Of a stretch of DNA of 64,000 nucleotides, positions 9,020 to 18,907 are shown one piece after another. Under the pieces are notes generated by a model. It worked only from the letters and a program-made list of their open reading frames with translations. It was not told where the DNA came from and searched no databases. Every line of letters begins with the position of its first letter. Position 1 is the stretch's first letter. Source of the stretch: Pseudomaricurvus sp. HS19 (GTDB lineage: Bacteria; Pseudomonadota; Gammaproteobacteria; Pseudomonadales; Cellvibrionaceae). Where the stretch lies: positions 32,843 through 96,842 of the forward strand of contig NZ_WVVW01000016.1 in assembly GCF_009857815.1 (NCBI RefSeq), given 5' to 3'. Made by a program: the position numbers and the translations under genes.

Positions 9020-9577
9020 ATGATCGAAGATTTCAAAAAAGACGCGCAGGAGCGCATGGCCAAGGCGATTGATGCCCTGGGCAACAACTTCAATAAAATC
9101 CGCACCGGTCGTGCCCATCCCAGCATTCTCGACACTGTCTCCGTCAACTACTACGGTTCCGACACCCCTCTGAGCCAGGTGGCTAACGTCACCGTGCTGG
9201 ATGCCCGCACACTGGGTGTCAGTCCCTGGGAGAAGAACATGACCCCGGAGATCGAGAAGGCGATCATGAAGTCCGACCTGGGCCTGAACCCGGTCACTAC
9301 CGGTGGCATTATGCGCATCCCCATGCCGCCCCTGACCGAAGAGACCCGCAAAGGCTACATCAAGCAGGCGCGCAGCGAAGCCGAAGGCGCCCGCGTGGCC
9401 ATCCGCAACATTCGCCGCGATGTGCTGGGTGATATCAAGTCCCTGCTGAAAGACAAGGAGATCAGTGAGGACGAAGAGCGTCGCGCCCAGGACGATGTGC
9501 AGAAGATCACCGACAAGTATGTCGCCCAGGTGGATACTGCACTGGCGTCGAAAGAAAAGGATCTGATGGAAATCTGA
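9020..9577 (+). CDS. frr: Ribosome recycling factor
   Basis: Splits post-termination ribosomes together with EF-G. The 185-residue product (the E. coli length) contains [13 protein letters not shown] and the tip-domain sequence [17 protein letters not shown]. The start [10 protein letters not shown] is preceded by AGAGGA; the frame is open 19 codons upstream but that part is unlike the family. A strong terminator follows. Confidence 0.98.
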   Translation: MIEDFKKDAQERMAKAIDALGNNFNKIRTGRAHPSILDTVSVNYYGSDTPLSQVANVTVLDARTLGVSPWEKNMTPEIEKAIMKSDLGLNPVTTGGIMRIPMPPLTEETRKGYIKQARSEAEGARVAIRNIRRDVLGDIKSLLKDKEISEDEERRAQDDVQKITDKYVAQVDTALASKEKDLMEI

Positions 9578-9594
9578 TTCCACAGGATACGTCA

Positions 9595-9629
9595 AAGCCC
9601 ATGTTGGCCCGGCCGACATGGGCTTTTTT
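9595..9629 (+). terminator. Intrinsic terminator after frr
   Basis: The stem AAGCCCATGTTGGCC pairs with GGCCGACATGGGCTT (one G-T pair) and is followed by TTTTTT. It isolates pyrH-frr from the uppS operon, implying a separate promoter for uppS in 9630-9715. Confidence 0.9.
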
Positions 9630-9715
9630 CTTCTTCTGCAGCGGGACTTTGGGACTGTTGCAGACGCCGGGGGCAGGAGGCTGCCCGGTGCAGAACCAGA
9701 ATAACCGGAGTTGTA

Positions 9716-10441
9716 ATGAGCGGTAACCCGTTACGCCACGTTGCCATCATCATGGACGGTAATAACCGTTGGGCCAAGCAGCGCGGCAAGCCCGGGCCAC
9801 ATGGCCACAAGGTGGGTGTGGAACGCATTCGCGACGTCATGCAGGCGTGCCAGAAGCACGGCATCGAGGTACTGACGCTGTTTGCCTTCAGTTCCGAGAA
9901 CTGGCGTCGCCCGCCCCGGGAGGTGGAGGCGTTGATGTCCCTGTTCCTGACCTACCTGAAGCGTGAGGTGAAGAAGCTCAATGAACAGGGGGTGCGCCTG
10001 CGCCTGATCGGACGCCGTGATCGCTTCAGCGCCGGTATCCAGAAGGCCATTGCCGAGGCTGAAGCTGTGGCTTCCGAAGGCAGCTCGACCCTGGTGATTG
10101 CAGCGGATTATGGCGGGCAGTGGGATATTGCCAATGCGGCCCAGCGCCTGGCAGTCAAGGTGGCGGAGGGCAGCCTGTCGCCGGAAGAGGTGACGGAGGA
10201 GTCCCTGGCGGCGGAGGTCTCCCTGGCCGACCTGCCACCACTGGACCTGGTGATTCGCACCGGCGGGGAACAGCGGATCAGCAATTTCCTGCTGTGGCAG
10301 GCCGCTTACAGTGAACTCTATTTTTGCGACTGCTACTGGCCCGACTTCGGGGAAGCGGAGCTGGATGCTGCAGTGGAGGATTTTCACTCGCGTCAGCGGC
10401 GTTTCGGTAAAACCTCAGAGCAGATCGAACAGGGTGAATGA
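9716..10441 (+). CDS. uppS: Undecaprenyl diphosphate synthase
   Basis: Cis-prenyltransferase that extends farnesyl diphosphate to the C55 lipid carrier for peptidoglycan and O-antigen. The 241-residue product has the pyrophosphate-binding motif IIMDGNNRWA with catalytic Asp14, FAFSSENW, and RTGGEQRISNFLLWQ near the C-terminus. Its stop codon overlaps the cdsA start (ATGA at 10438-10441), which suggests translational coupling. It opens the long envelope-biogenesis operon. Confidence 0.97.
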   Translation: MSGNPLRHVAIIMDGNNRWAKQRGKPGPHGHKVGVERIRDVMQACQKHGIEVLTLFAFSSENWRRPPREVEALMSLFLTYLKREVKKLNEQGVRLRLIGRRDRFSAGIQKAIAEAEAVASEGSSTLVIAADYGGQWDIANAAQRLAVKVAEGSLSPEEVTEESLAAEVSLADLPPLDLVIRTGGEQRISNFLLWQAAYSELYFCDCYWPDFGEAELDAAVEDFHSRQRRFGKTSEQIEQGE

Positions 10442-11298
10442 GTGATCAGAACCCTCAGGAGAATAATAACGTGCTGAAACAGCGGGTAATTACGGCGCTG
10501 GTGCTGGCTGCCGTTCTGTTGGCGGCCCTGTTCGGGCTGGCCCCCGGGGTATTTGTCCTGGGGCTCGGTCTGGTGGTGTTGCTGGCCGCCTGGGAGTGGT
10601 CGGATCTGGCCTCAATCCGTGGCGTTGCCGCCCGGCTCTCCTTTGTGGGGCTGGTGGCAGCCAGCCTGTTGCTGGTGGCCGCGCTAACCGGTCTGCCGGG
10701 CGCGCCGGACAAGGCCATGATTCGCAACCTGTTGCTGGGGGCCTGTACCTGGTGGGCACTGGCTCTCCTGTGGGTACAGGGTTATCCCTCCAGCGCGGTG
10801 CTGTGGGGCAACCCCTGGGTGAAGTCGCTGATGGGGTTGCTGGTATTGGTTCCCACCTGGCTGGGTCTGGCGCTGGTGCGAGGACAGGCCAATGGGGAAT
10901 GGTTAATCGTGCTGCTGGTGCTGGTGGTAGTCTGCGCGGACGTGGGCGCCTATTTCAGTGGCCGGGCCTTCGGCAAGCGTAAGTTGGCCACAGAGGTGAG
11001 CCCGGGCAAGACCTGGGAGGGCTTCTGGGGTGGTGTGGCTTGTTGCGCCCTGCTCGGCCTGGTGGTTGGCTATGGTGTGGGCGGCGGTGCCATGATGTTG
11101 GCGCTGGTGGTACCTGCCGGCCTGGCCTCCGTGCTGGGGGACCTGCTTGAGAGCATGGTCAAGCGCCAGCGTGGCGTAAAAGACAGCGGCACTCTGCTGC
11201 CCGGGCACGGTGGCGTGCTGGATCGTGTCGACAGTATTACCGCGGCGGCACCGGTGTTTGCCCTGGCACTGCTTTTGTCCGGCTGGCAGGGCGCCTGA
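10438..11298 (+). CDS. cdsA: Phosphatidate cytidylyltransferase (CDP-diglyceride synthase)
   Basis: Integral membrane enzyme that makes CDP-diacylglycerol from phosphatidate and CTP for all phospholipids. The 286-residue product has several hydrophobic membrane segments and the C-terminal family signature with [18 protein letters not shown] followed by LDRVDS. It is translationally coupled to uppS. The N-terminal dozen residues are Asn/Gln-rich and probably cytosolic. Confidence 0.96.
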   Translation: MSDQNPQENNNVLKQRVITALVLAAVLLAALFGLAPGVFVLGLGLVVLLAAWEWSDLASIRGVAARLSFVGLVAASLLLVAALTGLPGAPDKAMIRNLLLGACTWWALALLWVQGYPSSAVLWGNPWVKSLMGLLVLVPTWLGLALVRGQANGEWLIVLLVLVVVCADVGAYFSGRAFGKRKLATEVSPGKTWEGFWGGVACCALLGLVVGYGVGGGAMMLALVVPAGLASVLGDLLESMVKRQRGVKDSGTLLPGHGGVLDRVDSITAAAPVFALALLLSGWQGA

Positions 11299-11335
11299 GT
11301 CGCTCTGTGTTGAGGTTTTGCGGGAAGATGAATCT

Positions 11336-12508
11336 ATGCAGCAGTTGCTGACGGTACTTGGTTCCACCGGTTCTATCGGTGTCAGTACGCTGGACGTGGT
11401 GGCTCGCCACCCGCAGCGCTTTGGCGTCTATGCCTTGACCGCCAATACCCAGGTGGACCTTTTGTTACAGCAGTGTCTGGTTGCGGAGCCCGTGTTTGCG
11501 GTGATGCGCGATGAGGCCTGCGCAGAGCAGCTGCAACAGCGGTTGCACGAGGCGGGCAGTGCGACCCGAGTGCTGGCCGGAGAAGAGGGGTTAGAGCAGG
11601 TGGCCGCCGCGCCGCAGGCGCCGGTAGTGATGGCCGCGATTGTCGGCTCGGCCGGTCTGGCGCCGACCCTGGCGGCGGTGCGGGCGGGCAAAAAGGTACT
11701 GCTGGCCAATAAGGAGTCGCTGGTAATGGCTGGCGGCCTGTTTATGCAGGCGGTGGCGGAGAGCGGGGCAACCCTGCTGCCTATCGACAGCGAGCACAAT
11801 GCCATCTTTCAATGCATGCCGGAGAGCTACAGTAGCCTGGAGGCTGCCGGTATTCGCCGGATTCTGCTCACCGGCTCCGGCGGTCCCTTCCGTCAGACGC
11901 CGCTGTCCGAGCTGGCGTCAGTGACACCGGACCAGGCCTGTGCCCACCCCAACTGGAGCATGGGGCGCAAGATTTCGGTGGATTCCGCCACCATGATGAA
12001 CAAAGGGCTGGAGTTTATCGAAGCCTGCTGGCTGTTCGGCGCCCGTCCCGACCAGATTGAAATCGTGGTGCATCCCCAGAGCGTTATTCACTCCATGGTG
12101 GAGTACGCGGATGGCTCGGTGCTGGCGCAGATGGGCAATCCCGACATGCGCACGCCTATCGCCCACGCCCTGGCGTGGCCACAGAGGATTGAGTCCGGTG
12201 TGCCGAGCCTGGATTTTCACGCCCTGGCGCGTCTCGATTTCGAGCCCCCCTCCTTTGAACGCTTCCCGGGCCTGCGCCTCTCCGTGGAGGCTGCGGCCGC
12301 CGGTGGGATTATGGCGGCGGTGCTGAATGCGGCCAATGAGGTGGCGGTAGAGGCTTTCCTGGCCGGTCGTATCGGCTTTACCCGTATACCGGCCATTATC
12401 GAGGAGGTGTTGTCGGCGACCGTCAACACTGAACCTCGCGACCTGGAGTGGGTCAAACAGGTGGATCTGGATGCCAGACAGAGGGCTGCCAGCCTGCTGG
12501 ACCGGTAA
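11336..12508 (+). CDS. dxr: 1-deoxy-D-xylulose-5-phosphate reductoisomerase
   Basis: Commits DXP to the MEP isoprenoid pathway, feeding UppS. The 390-residue product begins [20 protein letters not shown] with the NADPH-binding loop. It has the metal/substrate motifs [12 protein letters not shown] and [18 protein letters not shown]. The ATG at 11336 has GGGAAG upstream. The frame is open 42 codons further into cdsA, which I treat as shadow. Length is close to the E. coli 398. Confidence 0.97.
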   Translation: MQQLLTVLGSTGSIGVSTLDVVARHPQRFGVYALTANTQVDLLLQQCLVAEPVFAVMRDEACAEQLQQRLHEAGSATRVLAGEEGLEQVAAAPQAPVVMAAIVGSAGLAPTLAAVRAGKKVLLANKESLVMAGGLFMQAVAESGATLLPIDSEHNAIFQCMPESYSSLEAAGIRRILLTGSGGPFRQTPLSELASVTPDQACAHPNWSMGRKISVDSATMMNKGLEFIEACWLFGARPDQIEIVVHPQSVIHSMVEYADGSVLAQMGNPDMRTPIAHALAWPQRIESGVPSLDFHALARLDFEPPSFERFPGLRLSVEAAAAGGIMAAVLNAANEVAVEAFLAGRIGFTRIPAIIEEVLSATVNTEPRDLEWVKQVDLDARQRAASLLDR

Positions 12509-12590
12509 TCCGCAGGGGGTTGCGGGATAGATCAGCGGCGTCCCGGGTATTCAGGGGCGCAGAGCAAGAAGCGAACAAGGGGTAGAGAGT

Positions 12591-13946
12591 TTGGACAGTC
12601 TGATTACCGTTGTGTGGTTTCTGGTGGCCCTCGGGGTGCTGGTGACCTTCCATGAGTTCGGGCACTACTACGTCGCGCGCCGTTGTGGCGTCAAGGTGCT
12701 GCGTTTTTCCGTGGGTTTCGGTAAGCCGCTCTACACCTGGACCGGCAAGACCGGTACCCAATACACCCTCGCCTGGATACCGCTGGGCGGCTACGTCAAG
12801 ATGCTGGACGAGCGTGAGGGTGAGGTGCCCGAGGCACTGCTGGCGCAGGCATTTAACCGTAAAAATGTGTGGCAGCGAATCGCCATTGTCGCTGCCGGGC
12901 CGGTGGCCAATTTTATCCTGGCGGTACTGCTCTTCTGGGGAATGTTAATGCCGGGCACCACTGATGTGGCGCCGGTGATCGGCAAGGTGACACCGGAGTC
13001 TGTGGCGGCACAGGCCGGGCTCGAGTCAGGCCAGGAAGTGCTGGCCGTGGACGGCGAGCCGGTGCATACCTGGCAGGATCTCAACCGGGTGCTGATGCAT
13101 CGACTGGGGGAGACCGGTCCCATCACTTTTGTAGTCAAATACGCCAACTCGTCGCTGCAATACGAGTCCCAGGCGGAGTTGCGGGACTGGCTGAAGGGTG
13201 AAGAGGACCCGGATCCGGTCAAGGGACTGGGTATTACCCTGTGGACACCGGAGGTGCGCGCCGAGCTGTCGCAGGTGATGGAGGGCAGTCCGGCCGCCGA
13301 GGCGGGTCTCAAGGCTGGCGATCTGTTGCTGGCGGCTGATGATGTACTGCTCGAGGATTGGTATGCGCTGGTGGATTACGTGCGTGCAAGGCCCAATGTG
13401 GCCATTGACCTGCGTTACCAGCGCGATGGCGATGAGGCCGTGGCCACGGTTACCCCGCGGGAGGTAATTACGGATAGTGGTGAAGCCATCGGTCAGGTCG
13501 GGGTGATGCCGGTGGCGCCGGGTTGGCCGGAGGAGATGATCCGTCGCCAGGAGTATGGCGTCACCGGGGCCTTTGTCCGCGCAGTGGACAAAACCTGGGA
13601 AACGTCGGCGTTTGTGCTGCTTTCGGTGAAGAAATTGATCGTCGGGGAAATCTCGACGAAAAACTTGAGCGGGCCCATCACCATTGCTAAAGTGGCGGGC
13701 GCTTCCGCCAAAGCCGGACTGGCCTACTACGTGGGTTTTCTGGCGCTGTTGAGCGTCAGCCTGGGGGTTTTCAACCTGTTGCCCATTCCGGTGCTGGACG
13801 GTGGACACCTGCTTTACTACCTCATCGAAGCCGTCAAGGGCAGTCCGGTGTCGGAAAAGGTGCAGGTAGCCGGCTACCAGGTTGGCCTGGTGCTGGTGAT
13901 GGGCCTGATGTTGCTGGCCCTCTATAACGATGTGATGCGTCTTTAA
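12591..13946 (+). CDS. rseP: RIP metalloprotease, site-2 protease
   Basis: Intramembrane zinc protease that cleaves anti-sigma factor RseA in the sigma-E envelope stress response and clears signal peptides. The 451-residue product has HEFGH at residues 21-25 in the first membrane helix, two PDZ-like domains in the middle, and NLLPIPVLDGGH in the C-terminal membrane helix. The start is a TTG at 12591 after GGGGTAGAGAG; no ATG gives the essential first helix. It lies 82 bp after dxr and upstream of bamA. Confidence 0.95.
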   Translation: MDSLITVVWFLVALGVLVTFHEFGHYYVARRCGVKVLRFSVGFGKPLYTWTGKTGTQYTLAWIPLGGYVKMLDEREGEVPEALLAQAFNRKNVWQRIAIVAAGPVANFILAVLLFWGMLMPGTTDVAPVIGKVTPESVAAQAGLESGQEVLAVDGEPVHTWQDLNRVLMHRLGETGPITFVVKYANSSLQYESQAELRDWLKGEEDPDPVKGLGITLWTPEVRAELSQVMEGSPAAEAGLKAGDLLLAADDVLLEDWYALVDYVRARPNVAIDLRYQRDGDEAVATVTPREVITDSGEAIGQVGVMPVAPGWPEEMIRRQEYGVTGAFVRAVDKTWETSAFVLLSVKKLIVGEISTKNLSGPITIAKVAGASAKAGLAYYVGFLALLSVSLGVFNLLPIPVLDGGHLLYYLIEAVKGSPVSEKVQVAGYQVGLVLVMGLMLLALYNDVMRL

Positions 13947-14075
13947 CGAGGGCTCCGGACGGACAGGATCGCTGCCCGGCACCAGGGTGCTTCCTCTGAG
14001 GATCTCCCCGCTGTAAAGGCTCCCATCCGGGAATATCGATACCTGGCGGTCCGGCCATTGCCGGCTCGCCGTAGG

Positions 14076-14095
14076 CTGTACTGTCGACAGTACAG
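14076..14095. promoter_or_regulatory. Perfect 20-bp palindrome upstream of bamA
   Basis: CTGTACTGTC followed by its exact reverse complement. It lies 60 bp before the bamA ATG in the 208-bp rseP-bamA gap. Symmetry and position suggest an operator. The CTGT...ACAG ends recall LexA sites, but the spacing is not the N8 of a LexA box. Confidence 0.4.
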
Positions 14096-14154
14096 ACGCC
14101 CGTTGCCGAAGTGCGGCCGGCGGTAACTGAAAAATAAGAGTTTGATACCAATCT

Positions 14155-16746
14155 ATGACGCGTTTACGTCTTCTGCTCCTGAGTTTGCTGGTCTTTCCTT
14201 TGGTGGTCTGGGCCGAAAGTTTTCGCATCAGTGATATTCGCCTGGAAGGGCTGCAGCGGGTCTCCGCAGGGACCGTGTTTGCGGCGCTGCCGGTACAGAT
14301 TGGTGAAACTATGGATACCGTGGCGATTCGCAACGCCACCCGCTCCCTGTTTGGCACCGGCTATTTCGCCGACATCCAGATTGGCCGCGACGGTGATGTG
14401 CTGGTTATCCACCTGAAAGAGCGCCCGGCGATCAGCGAGATCGAAATCGAGGGCAACAAGGCGATCAAGACCGAAGACCTGTTGCAAGGCATGCAGGATA
14501 ACGGTCTGGCGGAAGGGCAAATCTTCAAGCAAGCGACCCTGGAGGGCTTGACCCAGGGGCTGGAGCGTCAGTACGTGGGCCAGGGCCGCTACAGCGCCAG
14601 TGTCGAGACCGAGGTGATCGATCTGCCCCAGAACCAGGTGAAGCTGCTGGTGAAGGTGGACGAGGGCGAGGTCGCCGCCATCAAACACATCAATATTGTG
14701 GGCAACACGGTGTTCAGCGATGAAGAGCTGGGCGACCTGTTCGAACTCAAAACCACCGGCTGGCTCTCCTGGCTCAACAGCAACGACCGCTACTCGCGGG
14801 AGAAACTCACTGGCGATCTGGAGCGCCTGGAGTCCTGGTACCTGGACCGCGGCTATCTCACTTTCAATATTGACTCTACCCAGGTCTCCCTGAGCCCGGA
14901 TAAAGAGACCGTCTATATCACCATCAATATCACCGAGGGTGATGTCTACACCGTCAGCTCGGTGGAACTGGCGGGCGATCCGGTGGTGCCCGAGGAGGAA
15001 CTGAAAAACCTGTTCCTGCTGAAAGAGGGCCAGACCTTCTCCCAGGTGCTGATGACTACCACCTCCGACTACATGACCCGTCGCCTCGGTAACGAGGGCT
15101 ATACCTTTGCTGACGTGCAGGGGATTCCCGAGCGCAACGACGATGACAAGACGGTCAAGGTGACTTTCTTTATGGACCCCGGCAAGCGCGCCTACGTGCG
15201 CCGCATTGAGTACCGTGGGAATACCAAAACCAGCGACGAGGTGCTGCGCCGCGAAATGCGCCAGATGGAGGGCGGTTCAGCCTCCACCGCCCGCATCGAG
15301 ACCTCCAAGGTGCGGCTTGAGCGACTGGGCTTCTTCAAGGAAGTGAATGTAGACACCAAAGAGGTGCCGGGTACTTCCGACCAGGTGGATGTGGAGTACA
15401 CCGTCGAGGAGCAGCCGTCAGGCAGTATCGGTGCCAGTGTCGGCTTCGCCCAGGGTACCGGTCTGGTGCTGGGGGCCAATATCCAGCAGAGCAACTGGTT
15501 CGGTACGGGTAAAGCGGTGGGCTTTAACGTCAGTACCTCGTCTTACCAGACGGTTTACAGCTTCAACTACACCGACCCCTACTTTACCCCGGATGGCGTC
15601 AGCCGCGGTTTCAACGTCTTCTACCGCGCGCGGGATTTTGAAGAGGTGAACGTTGCCAGCTATACCACCGACTCCTATGGCGGATCGGTGAACTTTGGCT
15701 ACCCCATCTCCGAAATCGAGCGCCTTGGGTTCAGCTTTGGCTATACCAACATCAGTATCGAGACCGGGGCAGTGGCGGCACAGGAGATTATCAGTTCGCC
15801 AAGGCCGTTCGATGAGAGCGCCTACCTGGATCGCTATATTACCGAGGCTCAGGCCGATGCCATTATTACGGAGATCAATGGTGGCACGCCTTATGACCCG
15901 GCGATTGTAAGCCCCAGCTACACCAGCTTTGATCCGAACAACACCAACGTGCTGGTGGAAAGCCCGGACGGCTGGGTGGATGCCAACGGCAATGAGTTTG
16001 ATATTTTTACCTTTAACATCAGTTGGTCCCAGTCCACCCTCAACCGCGGCCGCCTGGCCACTCGCGGTGCCTCCCAGGGGCTGTCGCTGGAGCTGTCGCT
16101 GCCGGGTACCGACCTTGAATATTACAAGCTGACCTATACCGGGCAGTACTTCCAGCCGCTCACCGAGAGCCTGACCCTGCGCCTGCGCACCAAGCTGGGT
16201 TATGCCGACAGCTACGGCAATACCACCGAACTGCCGTTCTTTGAGAACTTCTACGCCGGTGGTTTCGGCTCCGTACGGGGCTTCAAGCGCAATACCCTGG
16301 GCCCCCAGGCGACGCCAGCCGTGCTCTACGACACCGTGCTGTTTGACCGTGATGGCGACGGCGACCTGGATTCGCGGGTATATGTCATCGGCCCGGATGG
16401 CAAGCTGAAAACTGTGGATTACAACGACGACGAAGATCCGTTCGGCGGTAATATACTGATCGAGGGCAGCATGGAGATTCTGTTCCCGCTGCCATTCGTG
16501 AAAGATCAGCGCTCCCTGCAGTCGGCCTTTTTTGTTGACGCAGGTAACGTCTTTGATACCGACTGTGGAGCGGGTCAGCGAAACTGCTATGATGTCGACC
16601 TGTCCCAACTCAGCGTCTCTGCAGGGCTTGGCCTGACCTGGATTACCGGCTTTGGGCCGCTGACCTTCAGTATCGCAAAAGCAATTCGCGAAAATGAGTA
16701 CGACGACCGGGAGTTCTTCCAGTTCTCTCTGGGAACCGCCTTCTGA
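14155..16746 (+). CDS. bamA: Outer membrane protein assembly factor BamA
   Basis: Essential insertase for beta-barrel proteins in the outer membrane. The 863-residue product has a signal peptide (about residues 1-20, ending VWA before ESFRISDI), five POTRA repeats (about 22-425) and a C-terminal barrel ending in Phe. The conserved loop-6 motif is VRGF at 707-710. Two regions are longer than in the 810-residue E. coli protein: an extracellular stretch near residues 545-620 and a loop-6 segment DRDGDGDLD at 731-739, which looks like a calcium-binding loop. It is followed by skp, the periplasmic chaperone that works with it. Confidence 0.97.
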   Translation: MTRLRLLLLSLLVFPLVVWAESFRISDIRLEGLQRVSAGTVFAALPVQIGETMDTVAIRNATRSLFGTGYFADIQIGRDGDVLVIHLKERPAISEIEIEGNKAIKTEDLLQGMQDNGLAEGQIFKQATLEGLTQGLERQYVGQGRYSASVETEVIDLPQNQVKLLVKVDEGEVAAIKHINIVGNTVFSDEELGDLFELKTTGWLSWLNSNDRYSREKLTGDLERLESWYLDRGYLTFNIDSTQVSLSPDKETVYITINITEGDVYTVSSVELAGDPVVPEEELKNLFLLKEGQTFSQVLMTTTSDYMTRRLGNEGYTFADVQGIPERNDDDKTVKVTFFMDPGKRAYVRRIEYRGNTKTSDEVLRREMRQMEGGSASTARIETSKVRLERLGFFKEVNVDTKEVPGTSDQVDVEYTVEEQPSGSIGASVGFAQGTGLVLGANIQQSNWFGTGKAVGFNVSTSSYQTVYSFNYTDPYFTPDGVSRGFNVFYRARDFEEVNVASYTTDSYGGSVNFGYPISEIERLGFSFGYTNISIETGAVAAQEIISSPRPFDESAYLDRYITEAQADAIITEINGGTPYDPAIVSPSYTSFDPNNTNVLVESPDGWVDANGNEFDIFTFNISWSQSTLNRGRLATRGASQGLSLELSLPGTDLEYYKLTYTGQYFQPLTESLTLRLRTKLGYADSYGNTTELPFFENFYAGGFGSVRGFKRNTLGPQATPAVLYDTVLFDRDGDGDLDSRVYVIGPDGKLKTVDYNDDEDPFGGNILIEGSMEILFPLPFVKDQRSLQSAFFVDAGNVFDTDCGAGQRNCYDVDLSQLSVSAGLGLTWITGFGPLTFSIAKAIRENEYDDREFFQFSLGTAF

Positions 16747-16789
16747 TCGCGTACAGAGACGACTATAACGAGAATATCGGGAGATTAAT

Positions 16790-17302
16790 GTGAAGATTTT
16801 TAAGCACGTATCACTGGCACTGGCTGCACTGTTGTTTTCCACCGCGACCCTGGCGGCCAGCAAAGTCGTGGTGTGCGACATGCAGGGTGCCATTATGCAG
16901 ACCGACCGCGCCAAAAAGGCGGCGGCGGCGCTGGAAGCCCGTGCTGACTACGCTACCATGAAGTCGCAGGAAGAGCGCCTGCGTGCTGAACTGACCAATA
17001 TGAACAAGCTGTTTGACACCAAGGGCATGACCTGGAGCCCCGAGAAGAAAGCCGAGCAGTTCAAAAAGGCTGAGTACGCCAAGGCTGAGCTTAAACTGGT
17101 ATCGGAAAAGCTGGCTGCCGAGCAGCGTGAGGTGATTGCCGCGGTTATGAAGGAATTGGGCCCCAAGGCCCAGGAAGGCCTGAAAGAGCTTATCGCCGCT
17201 GAAGGTATCGGTATGGTACTGGACGGTCGCGGGGTAATATGGGCCAGCGAACCCTACAACATCACCGCCGAGCTCACAGCAAAACTGAACAAAATGAAGT
17301 AA
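16790..17302 (+). CDS. skp: Periplasmic chaperone Skp/OmpH
   Basis: Holds unfolded outer membrane proteins in the periplasm on the way to Bam. The 170-residue product has a signal peptide ([19 protein letters not shown], cleavage after LAA) and long charged helices rich in Lys/Glu/Ala that form the Skp tentacles. The start is a GTG at 16790; an ATG two bases earlier is followed at once by TGA. It is 43 bp after bamA and upstream of lpxD, the classic order. Confidence 0.92.
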   Translation: MKIFKHVSLALAALLFSTATLAASKVVVCDMQGAIMQTDRAKKAAAALEARADYATMKSQEERLRAELTNMNKLFDTKGMTWSPEKKAEQFKKAEYAKAELKLVSEKLAAEQREVIAAVMKELGPKAQEGLKELIAAEGIGMVLDGRGVIWASEPYNITAELTAKLNKMK

Positions 17303-17321
17303 TCTGCCAGGATTACGGAGA

Positions 17322-17357
17322 CCGCTGCCGGGCTTCAGCCCCGCCAGCGGCGTTTTT
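17322..17357 (+). terminator. Possible attenuator hairpin after skp
   Basis: The stem CCGCTG/CAGCGG encloses a second small hairpin (GGC-TTCA-GCC) and is followed by CGTTTTTATT. It lies between skp and lpxD and could lower expression of the lipid A genes relative to bamA-skp. Confidence 0.5.
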
Positions 17358-17391
17358 ATTGTGGCTCCCGGCAATTTGCGGCGGACAGTGC

Positions 17392-18420
17392 ATGACAGAA
17401 TCACAGGTTTGGACTTTGGCCTCGCTGGCGCAGCACCTGGGTGCGCAGCTGGTGGGGGATGAGACTTGCCGCATTGTGGCCCTTAATACCCTGCAGGATG
17501 CGGGTGAGGGCGATCTGTCATTCCTGGCCAATCCGGCCTACCAGCGTTATCTGACCGACACCCGGGCCAGTGCCGTTATCCTGAGGCCGGATTTCGCACA
17601 CCTGTTCGACGGCAACAAGTTGTTGTTGGACAACCCCTATATGGCCTATGCAAGGCTGACGGCCCTGTTCAACACCGATACCGGCTATGCGCCCGGCATT
17701 CACCCGTCGGCGGTCGTCCATGCCGATGCTGAAGTGGCTGCTGATGCCCATATCGGCGCCAATGTGACGTTGGCGTCGGGGGTTCGCATCGGTGCCGGAG
17801 CGGTGATAGGCCCTGGCTGTGTGGTTGGTGCCGATACCGTTATCGGCGCCCGTACCCGGCTGCATGCCAATGTCACTGTGTATCACGGCGTCGCCATTGG
17901 CGAGGCGGTGACGCTCCACAGTGGCTGCGTCATCGGTGCCGACGGTTTCGGCTTCGCTCCGGGGCGTGACGGCTGGGTCAAGATTCACCAGCTGGGTGGT
18001 GTAGTGATCGGTAATCGTGTGGAAATAGGGGCCTGTACCACTGTGGACCGGGGGGCGCTCGACGATACGGTCATTGGCGACGGCGTGATTATCGACAATC
18101 TTGTGCAGATCGCCCACAACGTCAAAATCGGCGAGAATACGGCCATCGCCGGTTGCACCGGCATCGCCGGCAGCACCACCATTGGCAAGCGCTGTACTAT
18201 AGCCGGCGCTGCCTGTATCGCCGGCCACATCACCATTGCTGACGGGGTGCACATCAGCGCCACCACGCTGGTGACCAAGTCAATTGAAGAGGCCGGATCC
18301 TATTCGTCCGGCACCGGTATGGCGCCCACCCGCAGCTGGCGCAGGAATGCAGTGAGATTCGGTCAACTGGATCAGATGGCGGGCCGGCTGGCGGCGCTGG
18401 AAAAAAAGCTGTCCGACTAG
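17392..18420 (+). CDS. lpxD: UDP-3-O-(3-hydroxyacyl)glucosamine N-acyltransferase
   Basis: Third step of lipid A synthesis, adding the N-linked acyl chain from acyl-ACP. The 342-residue product has an N-terminal uridine-binding domain ([18 protein letters not shown]) and a left-handed beta-helix of hexapeptide repeats. The latter includes the catalytic-histidine region [19 protein letters not shown] (residues split around 235-255). The start at 17392 gives [17 protein letters not shown]; the open frame upstream overlaps the skp end. It is followed by fabZ, lpxA and lpxB. Confidence 0.97.
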   Translation: MTESQVWTLASLAQHLGAQLVGDETCRIVALNTLQDAGEGDLSFLANPAYQRYLTDTRASAVILRPDFAHLFDGNKLLLDNPYMAYARLTALFNTDTGYAPGIHPSAVVHADAEVAADAHIGANVTLASGVRIGAGAVIGPGCVVGADTVIGARTRLHANVTVYHGVAIGEAVTLHSGCVIGADGFGFAPGRDGWVKIHQLGGVVIGNRVEIGACTTVDRGALDDTVIGDGVIIDNLVQIAHNVKIGENTAIAGCTGIAGSTTIGKRCTIAGAACIAGHITIADGVHISATTLVTKSIEEAGSYSSGTGMAPTRSWRRNAVRFGQLDQMAGRLAALEKKLSD

Positions 18421-18458
18421 AAACAATCAGATAGACATAGCCTAAGCAGGAATTACCA

Positions 18459-18896
18459 ATGATGGATGTGAAAGAGATCCGAGAATATTTGCCCCACCGC
18501 TACCCGTTTCTGCTGGTTGACCGGGTGGTGGAACTGATTGAGGGGGATGTGATCCGGGCCTACAAAAATGTCTCAATCAACGAAGATGTTTTTAACGGGC
18601 ACTTTCCGCAGGCGCCAATTTTCCCGGGTGTCATGATTGTTGAGGCGATGGCGCAGGCGGCGGGTGTGCTCGGTTTCAAAACCCTGAACAAGCGACCCAG
18701 CGATGGCTCCATCTACCTGTTTGCCGGCGCCGACAATGTGCGTTTCAAGCGCCAGGTGGTTCCCGGCGACCGTCTCGACCTGGAAGCGCGGGTGATCTCC
18801 GAGAAGCGCGGCATCTGGAAGTTCGAGTGCCGTGCCACGGTGGATGGCGCGCTGGCGGCTTCGGCCACCATTCTCTGTGCTGACCGCCAAGTGTAA
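18459..18896 (+). CDS. fabZ: 3-hydroxyacyl-ACP dehydratase FabZ
   Basis: Dehydrates beta-hydroxyacyl-ACP in fatty acid elongation and so competes with LpxA/LpxD for the same substrate pool. The 145-residue hot-dog protein contains [13 protein letters not shown] with the catalytic His and [15 protein letters not shown] with the catalytic Glu. Two in-frame ATGs (18459 and 18462) are possible starts. It is embedded between lpxD and lpxA as in most gammaproteobacteria. Confidence 0.97.
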   Translation: MMDVKEIREYLPHRYPFLLVDRVVELIEGDVIRAYKNVSINEDVFNGHFPQAPIFPGVMIVEAMAQAAGVLGFKTLNKRPSDGSIYLFAGADNVRFKRQVVPGDRLDLEARVISEKRGIWKFECRATVDGALAASATILCADRQV

Positions 18897-18907
18897 GGGT
18901 AGCTGAC

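Noticed and set aside
14076..14095. LexA box before bamA
   Set aside because: CTGT and ACAG occur, but with spacings other than the required eight bases, so I list it only as an unnamed palindrome.
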